A DNA stretch of 64,000 nucleotides from Membranipora membranacea (taxonomy: Eukaryota; Bryozoa; Gymnolaemata; Cheilostomatida; Membraniporidae), in NCBI GenBank assembly GCA_914767715.1, contig OU612075.1, positions 6,386,001-6,450,000 of the forward strand, given 5' to 3'. The notes below the pieces were generated by a model. That model was not told the DNA's origin and made no database searches. It saw only the letters and a list, made by a program, of their open reading frames with translations. Made by a program: the position numbers and the translations under genes. Numbering within the stretch: the stretch's first letter is position 1; each line of letters begins with the position of its first letter. Shown here piece after piece: positions 23,108 to 34,900 of the stretch.

Positions 23108-23291
23108 TTAATACACCTGGAAGTGGAAGAGAGTTAAAGCGAGGTCACTGAGAGCACCTATTGAGATATAATGAAAGTGAAACTGAATTATTTTCAAACT
23201 TTCTATAATATCAATACGTACCATTTGGTCTGGTATTGGCTCTCTCCCTCCCACCTGCCAATCAGAGCCAAAACATTGGCTAACCTGTGAG
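23108..23291. repeat. MITE family B copy
   Basis: Contains GTCACTGAGAGCACC, TATTGAGATATA, TGAAAGTGAAACT, TACCATTTGGTCTGG and the terminus AGCCAAAACATTGGCTAAC. The same order of words is found at 25848-26004 and, reversed, at 40744-40968. It lies in the NG3 leader intron. Confidence 0.7.
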
Positions 23292-23449
23292 ATGTTTTGA
23301 TTCTTAAATTGCTCTCCTTCTTCGTCTTTTTGATAACGCAACAGGAAACCTACTTTCAATAAATGACCCTCTGTCATCCAGTTTATTGAGGGAATATATT
23401 CAGATATTCAGAGTCATTGTTATTTCCTTTGCAGAAAAAGTAAAGAGAC

Positions 23450-26400
23450 ATGGCATCTTGCTCCTGTTCACTAGTGGCTCTGGTCATTGTTATGGCAGTA
23501 CTCAGCACATCTTCTGCTCAGGTAAGATTTGGCGTCATCTCTTTGATAAAATCATGAAATGTCATCAAATCAATTGTTTAGCTTTTAGCCTTTGTTATCT
23601 TGGAAGCTTTCCAACTGTGTACAGGAAGCCAACATTTTCTACCCACCCACGTGTCTCTACCACAAGTTCATGCGAATGTTCAACGAGGTCAAGTTCAAAT
23701 TTCAATAACTAAAATTCTGGTAGTCCAAGAGGGTCAGTCTGTGCTTGCCAACGAAGTTCTAATTGATGTCATTTTAATGCCCTCATGTCATGTTTTGTGT
23801 TCATATTTCTTGACCTCTTGGTACAAGGAATGTTACAATGGTGGGATCTCGATAAACTTGGGAGATACAATTAATCAAGAAATACTTCCCAAATGGTACT
23901 TGCACATATGGTACCAGTCGCTTGGTACTAATAATTCCAACGTTTAACCATCTTCGATTATTGGAACATTTCAAGTGCAATAATGAAGAAGCCCTTAAAG
24001 AAATAAACATCTTAGATATTGATTAATTTAATACAGATTGTGCTCGAAAAAAGCGGCAGAAAATCATAATTATTTCCTAAAAGGTTTTCATTGATGAAGA
24101 ATGGGTGTTGGCTGTTAGCAATTATACTCAGTACTAAAATTAAATTAAATTAAATGTTGCTAATTTACTGTTCTCAATTGATGGTGTAAATTTTATTTCA
24201 ATTGATGACATATTTGATCAATGTTCATTGTTTTTATTTTACAGAACAACGGAAATAACAATGGGAATTGCTACGGTAAGAGACAAGACAAATCTTTGTT
24301 AAACCTATAGTAGCGCCTCCCGATATTTGATATCATATTGAAGGTCTCGGTCTAGTTAAGAGCACCATGGCAATTTCTTACATAGCCTATGGACACAGTA
24401 GAAATCATTCGCTTTACTAAAATGACAATTCTTCTCAACTTTTCTGAACCACCGCTTCACAACATCCAAATATGTATAACATGCTCAAATTTCAGATCAC
24501 GGTGCCCTTAAGTTTGGGGAAATCTTTAAAAAATATGATATTTGGCATGTGATTCGACATATTTGTTTACCCAAGCAAATATCATAATCCAAAAGTTTGC
24601 TACTAAAGCTTTAAAGTCAAAGTTTGTATATCGATATTCGCTAGCCGACCGATAATAGTGACAATATCATCTGGCTGAAGGAATGAATAGACATTTTTTG
24701 CTGGGCACAAACTCCCTTATTTGCAATATATTGTTATTTGATCGAGAAATTCATATCGTTGTGAAATGCATTGTTTTTGGCATCCCGCACCAGCTTCCCA
24801 CATAATAGTCTAACCACAATTCAAAAGATGCATAAAATGTTCTTACTGGTATTTGATTGTTATCATGCATTATATGGTGTATTCATATCATATCATATCA
24901 TATCATATCATATCATATCATATCATATCATATCATATCATATCATATCATATCATATCATATCATATCATATCATATCATATCATATCATATCATATCA
25001 TATCATATCATATCATATCATATCATATCATATCGTATTGTTATATCATAATTCATTGATTGACATGTTGGATTGTATGTTACGTTATTGTACCGCATCA
25101 TAGACTTGTGATTGGTTGCAGGTGGCTATTGTAGAGGAGGGGCTCGAGGAAATTTCAATGGCAACAGCAACTCTGGAACAAGTGTGAACAATGGTAACAA
25201 CAACGGGAACTGTAGAGGTAAATGTGTGAACACAATCACAGGGAACAACAACGGTAACGAGAATACGGCAGGAAGTAATGGTATGTACAAATTGAACACA
25301 ATATCTGGAACGTCATAATTAGCTTTCTTTTGACAAACAAAGAGCGTTCAAAAATAGCCAGTCCCTAGTAGCATCCCAGGAATGCCCACAATATTGTTCT
25401 GTAGCACTGAGGTATATATAAATGGAGCGGGGCCACTCGCTGAGCAGATGGCCATTCATTTTTATTCATATCAATGTTCTGGAGGCATTTTACCCCTGTT
25501 TGAAATTTTGTAATCAACACTTTATCCCAGGCTATATTATTCATGCTAGTATAGGTACAGCCACATCAATGTCAGATCAGTCCCTGTGTTGTGTGTTCTA
25601 ACTGTATAAGGTTATGCTTACACTTACGTTCCATAAAAATAATATAATTCAGTGTATGTAGATAATACACATAAGAAATTGAGACATACTTTTGCACAGT
25701 AATTTCAAATAAAGTGATTTTAGAGTGAGTTCTAAGAGTATATGAGACCTGGTTAACTAACAGATGCTTAAGATCAGCTGTCCCGTTTGCCAGAGGACTT
25801 TGTCATCAGTTTTTGCACTAAGGTTGTCACAAAAAGCAGGATATACATGGCCAATGCGTTGGCTTTGATCTTATTGAGAGCACACGCCAAGTCACTAAAA
25901 CTACCTATTGAGATATAGTGAAAGTAAAACTGAATTACTTCCACAATAATTATATACCGATGGGTACTATCAGGAAAGTACCATTTGACCTGGCATTGGC
26001 TCTCTACACCAGATACACACATCTACATCCAGCGTTGATAATTTATCAATAAATACTTATTAGTCATTGATATGAATTAATGGAATTGTGGTAAATTAAC
26101 AACCTACAAAACTCATGCAAGCTGCCTGACAAAAGTTGTAAGTGGTCATCCCTAAACTTGTTGACCAATAAAAGATGAGAAATACGTTCCAGCAACTGTT
26201 CCAGCAACACATAACTAGCCATATGCTTGATCAGGATTCACATTGGTTTAAGTGGACTTCTTTCTCTGGGTACTCTAATCCCTGGGTTGAAAATCGTTTT
26301 GAGAATTTTCTGCAATTTTTTTTATGCAAAAATATGGATCTGTAATAGTATGATTGATATCTGGTCAAAAGAGACAACTTGACACTGTTTTGAACAGAAT

Positions 26401-27398
26401 CCAGTGGGAACTGTCTTCTAAAGGTTCCCCCTCTATGTTTTTGCGGGAACTCAGTTCCCACCAGTTCCACTCACTCAGAACACTGAGGGTGCGACATGCC
26501 CCCTAGTCCATTTAATATATATCAGTTTTGTTGCTCTGCAGGAAACTCTAATGGAAACTGTATAGGTGTATGTAAGGACACAAACGCAGGTAACAACAAC
26601 GGTAACAACAATGATTCCGATAAGGACACAGGAAATAACAATGGGAATTGTGTGGGTAAGTCATGCCTCCAGTTCTTAATTGTCTATGTAAGCGTACACA
26701 CACCCCTCCCTCTCCCCATACACCTCTTAAGATAAGATCTTATTGGTTGCCTTCATCAAAGATTGATCAAAATTAAGTGATTTGTGGTGGCTTATTTAAA
26801 AATCGAAAACATGTTGTTAAAAAACTATCATATTATCTAGTCGTTCTAGTTTTGGCACCGATAAAAGATCAATAATGTTTGTCGATTAAGGTAAGTCTAA
26901 TTTAAGAGTGATATTACATGTGTATAGGAGCTGTTCCATTTCGACAGACGGTCAGCAATGAATTTGAGATGGAAATTATTTATTAGCCTGAGCAATGCTT
27001 GGCATTTGTTGAAATAAATTTTGATCAAACTTGCCTGCATTTGCTGAGTTGCTCCCCTTCATACTGCCGGCTTACCGGTGGAATTAGCCTGTCTTTACAT
27101 GCTTTGTTGGTGGTGGGGGACCAATCTTCTCAACAGTTCGACTCAAGGGATGACAGGCTTTGTTCCCCTCATCATCAAAGACTGACCCCCCCCCCCCCCA
27201 CAAACTCAAAAGATGACATCATTGATATGACAAGATATGATTCTTGTTTTAGGTAATTGTGTAGGATACACTGGTGGTAACGATACCAACAAGAACGGCC
27301 AGGGAAACTGTATCGGTAACTGTGGAGGTAAATATATGGGCGGTGTTACGGGAAAAGTGGCTGGAAAAATCAGTGGCTACATCAACGGCAAAAAATAA
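23450..27398 (+). CDS. NG3: longer secreted Asn/Gly-rich C-x-G-x-C repeat protein
   Basis: Coding exons 23450-23521, 24245-24275, 25122-25280, 26542-26655 and 27253-27398 give 173 residues, one exon more than NG1 and NG2. Residues 1-24 are the signal peptide. The second exon is only 31 bases (NNGNNNGNCY), and the third is a 159-base module with GYCRGGARGNFNGN, a Ser/Asn linker and the CRGKC block that matches exon 3 of NG1. The last two exons equal those of NG1/NG2 in length (114, 146). Ten mature cysteines are present; the first pair is C-x4-C (CYGGYC), the others CRGKC, CIGVC, CVGNC and CIGNC. All internal introns after the first are phase 1 and split a Gly codon, so the exons are symmetrical and can be gained or lost without frame change. 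An AATAAA occurs near 27541. Function unknown. Confidence 0.82.
24884..25034. repeat. Pentanucleotide microsatellite (ATATC)n
   Basis: About thirty nearly perfect 5-base units in the second coding intron of NG3. Because the unit is 5 bases, all three plus frames stay open and read Ile-Ser-Tyr-His repeats; these frames are not genes. Confidence 0.97.
25848..26004. repeat. MITE family B copy
   Basis: Same family and orientation as 23108-23291: CCAATGCGTTGGCT, AAGTCACTAAAACTACCTATT, GAGATATAGTGAAAGTAAAACT, AAAGTACCATTTGACCTGGC. Lies in an NG3 intron. Confidence 0.7.
27010..27062. repeat. Repeat with TTTGATCAAACTTGCCTGCATTTGC core
   Basis: The core recurs as GCAGGCAAACAGGATCAAA near 32758, at 40612-40688 and at 41225-41275. 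It looks like the end of a short foldback family (family C). Confidence 0.45.
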
Positions 27399-28150
27399 TA
27401 AGTCGATTTGGAGATACAATTAACTCTATTGAAAGTGACCGTTCGCTTTTATGTTGTGCTTGCATACAATGGTGGTAGTAGAATAATTGTTGTATCATCT
27501 CTTATTCATTGGGAGTAAATGTAGTAAAAGTAAGTTAAGAAATAAAAGTCCAATGCCTAAATTGACTTAAGAATATTGTAGGCTCATAATATGCAGTTTT
27601 TATCACACATAATATATATTCAAGAAACTATTAGTTTTTAAGTCTTACTGGAATGTTGTTTTGAATCAATGAAATTGTTTGGTCCCAAAACAGACGCTCA
27701 CAAAACTCTCAAATCTTACCGGAATGTTATTTTGAACCGTTGCAACAACAGGACCAAAAGCATAGTTGCCTTATCACATACGTTTGAAGGTTTTAAATAA
27801 ATTTCAGAGATTTTTCTGTCAGTACAGTCATTATTTATTAATCCAATTTTTTTCACCCACATGCCTGTCACACAAAAAATGCCTTTAGTTTGATTCCTGA
27901 ATAAACAGAATTTACTTGTCAATATGTAATATTTCATTTCAATGGTTTGATGTCGAACTCTGGATCCTATTCTTGACTGAAAATAGTCTAGACATAGCTT
28001 CACATATGAGACAGATAGAACGCTGAAGCTCTGTTCATTGTCCAATTTCGATCTTATTTTAACGGAAACCCTTTTGCATAGGTCTGGGCATTCAGCATTT
28101 GTGTCAAGTTATCTCCATTTTTTCATGTTATTCAGAGTGAATTCCTACAA
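27399..28150. other. NG3 3' region and spacer
   Basis: Holds the NG3 3' untranslated region. No further gene is recognised; the minus-strand frame at 27716-28045 has no motif. Confidence 0.4.
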
Positions 28151-28151
28151 A

Positions 28152-28159
28152 TATAAATA
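28152..28159 (+). promoter_or_regulatory. TATAAATA box, possible promoter of the PAN-like gene
   Basis: AAATATAAATAAAG is nearly the same as the NG2 TATA context. It lies 760 bases before the next ATG used here (28918), so a leader intron would be needed, as in the NG genes. It could also be a relic of an NG promoter. Confidence 0.35.
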
Positions 28160-28917
28160 AAGCAATGAGCAAGTGCATAGAATGTAAAGCGTGAAGCGTA
28201 ACGTGTTAAGCAGAGAATGTAAAGCAATTATTGACTTTTCTTGATCGATCCGTGTGATGTTGTGTTAACACAGTCACAGAATGTTGCAATGGTGACATCT
28301 ATCAATCTGCCATTGCTCAGGGCTGGTCATAATATTAACAGTCTCAAATCTGGAGCGCAACTCTCAGCTGACACATTCATCGGTGTTTACATCCTGCATG
28401 TTAAACTGACAAGAACATTTCACAAAATTTTACAAATAGATACCACCTTATCATCTGATGGCAGGCAGACATTCTTTGGTGTAGCAAAACCTTTATGACC
28501 TTGAACTTCTTTATTGACCGATGACCCAGTTGTTTGAATACCTGATTGTCACAAATTCCGATCCAAAAGCTTTAGAAGGTCAGACCGCTTTAGAAATTCA
28601 ATATCCTCCTTAAAAGCTTTCCTGTAGTTGCGAAATTGTCAAATTGATGTTTGTTGTTTTCACAATTTCATCGATTCTGTATAAAATTACAGGAAATGTA
28701 TTTTATAATACAGCTTTTGTAGGCTATATCTTTTCTGGCATCAATATTTCATCAAGTTGGGTTGATCATCATTTTGAAAATTAGAATTCAACTCACATAA
28801 AAGCTATACCTCTTTATTAGCATCATATGGACATCTATGGCTGGTAAACCAAGAAGTTAGACTCCTTGGGTAAACTAAGGATTTTTCTAACCAGATTTTA
28901 ATGACTCAACAGCCACT

Positions 28918-31900
28918 ATGGTGTTTGTGTTGATTCTTGTCATATCGCTTTCTCAGACATCAGGACAAGATGTGAATAGTGTATTTCATAGATTAGACAA
29001 CCAGGTCATCGTCGAAACTTCCAGCGATATCAAGACAATCGTAGTATCAAGAAACGTGAGTACGGAGTTATATTAAAGATTGGAGGTGAAGTTAAGATTA
29101 TAGATCCCTGCTCAAGCTTTCTTTTACCTTTTCCTCTTTTTTTTCCGGCACTATTCGGAAAACATTCCGCTATTGGAATGAATTAGACTGCCAATAAAAG
29201 TGTTGAAAACAAAGTTGATGAGTACCCACAATGCAATTTTCGTGAATTCCTTTGGAAAATCAGGTCAACAATGGCATTTATAAGATTTACATGGTCTCTT
29301 CTAGAATTTCCAGGTCAAAGTTGCTTTATGGGAATTCTATGTTGAAGATGCATTGTGGGAATTCTCAGGTTAAAGGTGCTTTGTTGGAATGTTATAATCG
29401 AGCGCTATTGTTACAATTTGGTCTAGCAACAAGGTAGCATACACCAACCAGACCACTTCAGCTCAAAACTTTTTGTTTTTATTTAAGATTGGGGGATTCC
29501 TGGTGTTAATGGTGTTTGCTTGTGATGAACCACACATTCTTAAATCATGGCCACATCGAACAACCTCACAACATTCCAAATCTCATATGTTTATACTTTT
29601 ACCTCTCATCACTTTTGGTCTGCAGGTTTACTGCAGTTTGGAATGTGGATTGCATGAGGAATGCAAATTTTACTCTCTCCGCATCAGACCAGATGATTAT
29701 TATGACTGCATTATTCAGCAGTCAACACAGAGACCGCTTTTCTCGAAAAACCACATGTGCAGCACATACATGCGTTGTAAGTGATTCAAGTATATCCAGT
29801 TACTTTTCTTATTACCATTACAAAGCTGATCAAATGTGTTCACAGTTGATACTTAATCTGCATGATTATAAACTGCAACTCAGTATGATATCCCAAGACG
29901 GATTTATTCCATTTCTTGACTACCTGGTTGTCCCCGCAAATAAAGCCTGGCAATATTCCAAATATGTGACAACAGCACATTTAAATGAAGCACATGCTAG
30001 AACACAAAGCTTTGTTGACGCAAGGAAAAAAGTTCAAAATTCAAAACTCACGTGTCACCATTTATCCCTGATACACAACCGTTTGATGACGTAAAGGGGG
30101 ATGCAGAACAATAATACTGTGGAAATCTGTGAATGCAATGTTGTGTGATTTTGATCCCACAACAGGTTTTCATGAACAGTGTGTAATTTTTTAATCCAAG
30201 CCAGTGACAACTTCAGGAGAGGGCAACTCTTAGTTCTCTCTATGTCGTCTCCACTTCTTCATTTGGTTGACACAGATTTATGAGACCAAAACATAAAGTG
30301 AGTACACACTCCTAATAATGATCACTCTTCAAGTTCTTTCAGATATCCTACACCTGAATCTTATTCTGTAAATTACAGCCCTTTATGGGTCAACAAGCTA
30401 CAAGCTCATAGCTGACCAAAGTTTGATGGAGCGAGAGGGGGTACTAGCCTGGAGGAACCAGAGAGATGATTTGACTAACAACTGGGACTTGGTCGGTGTG
30501 GCTGGCGTACAACTGTGCTATGATGCTTGCCAACTGCTGACAGGCAATGACTGTATAATATTCAGGTCAGTGTGTGTCTTATAGTGCATGATAGCAATGT
30601 TCCCAAGAAGAAAAGATAAAACTCATTCTTTGCTCTCAATTATCTCACTGGGAACTCCAGAAAATTGCATTGTGGGAGACCCATTCAAATACCTCATCGA
30701 AATCCAATAATTCCTTAGTTCTCAGTTTTCTATGTTTAAATGCCAGATAATAATATTTAATTAGAACACTGAATTTGGCTCCATACTTTCATAAAATTTA
30801 GAGCTTGTCACCTCAGTGAAAGGTTTTGAGTAAAATCTTTCATGAATATAGTGTCCCAATACCTTAACAACCACAATCACTACTGCAATTGTGCAATCTC
30901 ATTTGTGATATCTTGAATGATTGATAATTGTATAGTTGGCCTTCGCCCCTGAATACAGATGCTTACAGATGCTTAATAGCAGGTAGCAAGTAAATTTAGT
31001 CTCGTTTTTTATATCTATTTGCAAGAATTTTTTGTTTGTTTTAGCTTCGCACAAGGAAGATGTATAATACCCACATATAGTTTGAGCACCACCTGGATAA
31101 CTTCAGGTCAACTAGAATATGAGGAAGAACCTAGCGCTGTCAGCTATTTATCTACCTTCAACACAGGTGAGTTCCTATTTTATTCAATTTTGGCACCTGT
31201 GATATATTAATTTAAATTAATTTAAATTAATTTATATTTATTGATATTTATTTTTATTTATTTACATTTATTGTATCTGTATGTGAATAAGGCAAGTTTG
31301 AACTGAGAGGAGCTTAAAAAGAGATATGTACTATTTTTCAGCGGCTAAACCAAGGGTACCACCATACCAGACATATTAAGGTTTGTCTACCTATGCTGAG
31401 GCACAGAGGAATATTAGTACTGCCATATGCCGCAGCTTCAGTTATTCTGTATCAACATTATTTCGTTGACATTTTATGAAAGTTTGCAGCTGCCAGTAGC
31501 TGTTAGAACGTAACATGTTTAACTCTAACACAAAAGTTTATAACAATTTGTTGGATACCTATGCTAGCAGGGAGTTTGGGAGTTTTTATCCCAAACTCAC
31601 TGATGCTAGCACACTAAATGGTAGAAAAAGATCATTTTTAGTTGTTTTGTTTGAGCAGGAACATAGATATGTATGAGACCTTTCTGGAGGGTGGTCCAGC
31701 TATAAGGATTCGCCTACATTCTATAATTATTCTTAACGTGTGCAAAAATATAGATACCCCTAATTCTGAGTTAACCAGACAAAGGGTTGCTTTCCGGTGA
31801 TTGTGATTTATAGACACAGGGCCATCCAAATTTATTTTTATGACCTAAAAAAGCTGTCTGTGTATCAACCAACTCATTTGCTTTAGAAACAGCTTTCACT

Positions 31901-34900
31901 ATCATCGTCACAACGCAAACTTTTTTCTCTTACCCTCTTCCCCCCCCCCAAGTTTTGCTGAAATTTGTTTGGAACACAATGGAAAACATCCGACCAGGAT
32001 GATATTGTCGGCCAAATAAAATACTGTATATATATCGTAATTCAATATTTTCAGACATTACGGAACATTATAACACGGGAGCATCAGGACTGTTCCACCA
32101 CATATTCATGGATGTAAATACTAATCACATGCAGTTACAGCTTTCATCCAAAGATCTTTGTTACATTGAATGCCAGATTGTCAACCATGAATTCTGTCTG
32201 ACGTTTTCATACAATGGGTGAGTGTTGTGTGGCCGTGGTGGCAATGGCACTTTTTTAACACCCATATGTTTCAGATAAACCCCTGTAGAATATTGCTTAG
32301 CTCTCAATGAAATATTCTCACATCTAGATCATAAGGGTGATGTATATCATAATAGCCAAGAACATGTTTGATCCAATTTACCTGCCTTCCAGTTGCTCCA
32401 GTTCCAAACTTGGTCGAGAAATGCCACACGGAAAAGCACTGCTTGTGTGCAGTGACAGTTACTTAATATTTATGAAATAAAATAGAAATCTAATTCTAAT
32501 TAAGTTTTATAAAAATGGCTCACAAGTTCCCTGCCTTTTTGCAGACTGATATGTGAGTTTCCTGTAGTAACCACTCTGACACAACTAAGTGATCTAACTC
32601 ATACTTCATCCACGGACTATACTGCATATATCTACATTAACCAGACATCAACAACATTTAGTAAGTATGAGGATATCTAGATGAAGATTGATCCAGCATT
32701 CGGTATTACTCCCTTTTACAGCTGGTCTTATCAGTAGGGGGGAGCAATTACAAATGCAGGCAAACAGGATCAAACTTCATCTATGTCAGAGTATAGCCCA
32801 TCAGAAAAACACAGAGTATATAGAATATAAAATGGATGATTTATGCTGACTGATGCTGGTCCGATTGCGCTCCATTGGACCTCTAACCTTTGAAATGTGA
32901 GACAGGGCTGGCAAACACCACAAATGGATGGAATTTGTAATGTAATGGCTTGTGATTCTCAGCCTCAATTCTCTGGCCATGCAATTATCACTGGCAAATT
33001 CAAAGAGGCAGCGACTCTTATCTGAATCATGCAGATTAAGACACATTTTGGTTTCACCCCAACAAACAGCCACTGACAACTCTTTTTGGCTAATTTAGAT
33101 TCAGCTGACTGGACAACATTGATAGACTTGAAAACGGAAATAAAGCAACAAGGATTAAAGAACGTGCAGTTTGTCTCAGTGGTTGACTTAAATACATGCT
33201 ACCATATATGTACAGCTATACTCATCATATGTCAAACATTCAGGTAATGTGGTATCATTTAACCCATCCCGTAATCATACAATCAAACTGTGGTTCTGAG
33301 TCTAAACGCCTGTGGGGGAGGGGAGTGTTTTTCAGTGACAATGGTTTTCTAAATAGTCAATGTTGGTGTTCAGTTATGACCTAAGAGGCAGGCCTAGCGA
33401 TTGTTATGCGATTGATTGATACATTTATCATACTAATCTAAATAAAATCGTTTTTTAAAACAATCATTCGGGATATTGTTAGTCTAAGAAAGAACCGCTG
33501 CAAAACATACAATAAATGAAAGAAATCAATTAAACACATAAGCAGTTATCAATGATTATACATTTTTGTATTTATTTCATATTTCATTAATTATTGTTCA
33601 TGGTCAAGCCTAATAACAATGTATTTGGGACCTTCACCTTCGTTTCCTCACAGCTATAACCAAGGTGGTGAGATTTGTCATATCGCTGATGTTAACTTTC
33701 ATGATGAGTGGACGGTCACAACAGTAGAGGAGGGTTTTATTACCTTCTTCTTAAAAGCTCCAGGCAAGTACCTTCAACAGGTTACATCATTATTTAACTT
33801 GTTTTATTTTAATTTTTAAATTCCTGAGATATATACACCCGAGGGTGCTGGGGCCTGGAACAATCAACCCTGAAAGCTTCCCCAGTGGGACTCGAACCCA
33901 CGACTCCTGCTACACCATTTACCTGGCAGTGAACAGCAAGCGCGCTGTTCCTTTACATCGTGTTTTTATGTATATGATTGTGTGGCACATATCCCATGAT
34001 GCAACTCTTGTAAAGCATAGATTACATTGTTTTGTCATACTGAAAGACATCATAACGTTTGGAAAGAAGGATGTTTCCTATGTTCTTCTCCAAAGCCAGG
34101 TCTGTGAGCGATCAAAACTTCAATATTCCAAAGATTTAATCAATGGTACTGCTCTGTTTGTTATCCGATTTTAAATTGCACATGAGAACACAGTGTCAAA
34201 ATATCTAATGTTGTAGACAAGTGGAAGTTGCTCTCTAAGCATGTAAAGGAAATTGGGGTTTTTCCAGCAGATGCCTACCTCAGTGTAAGTTATCCATTTG
34301 TTAGCACAACATAACAAGCATATTATTATGTCTTTACACTGATGCCAGCTTTGTAAATATTAGTTATAGTTGAGGGAGGGGGCGACTTCATGTTAGCTAG
34401 AACTTATCTTAACTAGCTAAGGTTGTAGCGTATAAATAGTAATGGGGGTGGGTAATGATAGCCCGCCTAGCTAAGGTTGTAGCATATAAAAATTTATGAG
34501 GGTGGGTACATAATAGCCAGCAATGAATTTCTCTATCTCAACCATGTGCAAAAAAGCAAACACTTTCTCTTTCGAATACTTTACTTCTCTGCTTTAGGAG
34601 CTACCTTCAATTCATAGGATATAATGTTCTTATCTTTTATGCTCCCAGACCAGTTCATCAGTTACTCAGGCAGCCACCACTACAGATATGCTGTTTGTGG
34701 ATAGCTTTGAGACTGCTGACCTTCTGCATCTAGAGAGCTCACTGATTGGTCAATGGAGCTACCTGGGGGCAAGAAACAAGGTACAACTGCAAACAAGCAA
34801 TCATTTTAGAAAAATGGGCGGGTGGGTGGCGGTGATGGTGGGGGGTGCAAGGGGTGTGAGCGCATGACTCAGGCTACTGAGTAGCAGGCTTGCAAACCCA

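Noticed and set aside
24884-25034. CRISPR-like array
   Set aside because: No spacers; uninterrupted 5-base units in an animal gene intron.
24771-25103. Ile-Ser-Tyr-His repeat proteins in three frames
   Set aside because: Pure translation of a pentanucleotide microsatellite in an intron.
29516-30094. 192-residue ORF
   Set aside because: Runs across exon 2 of the PAN-like gene in the wrong frame and through splice sites.
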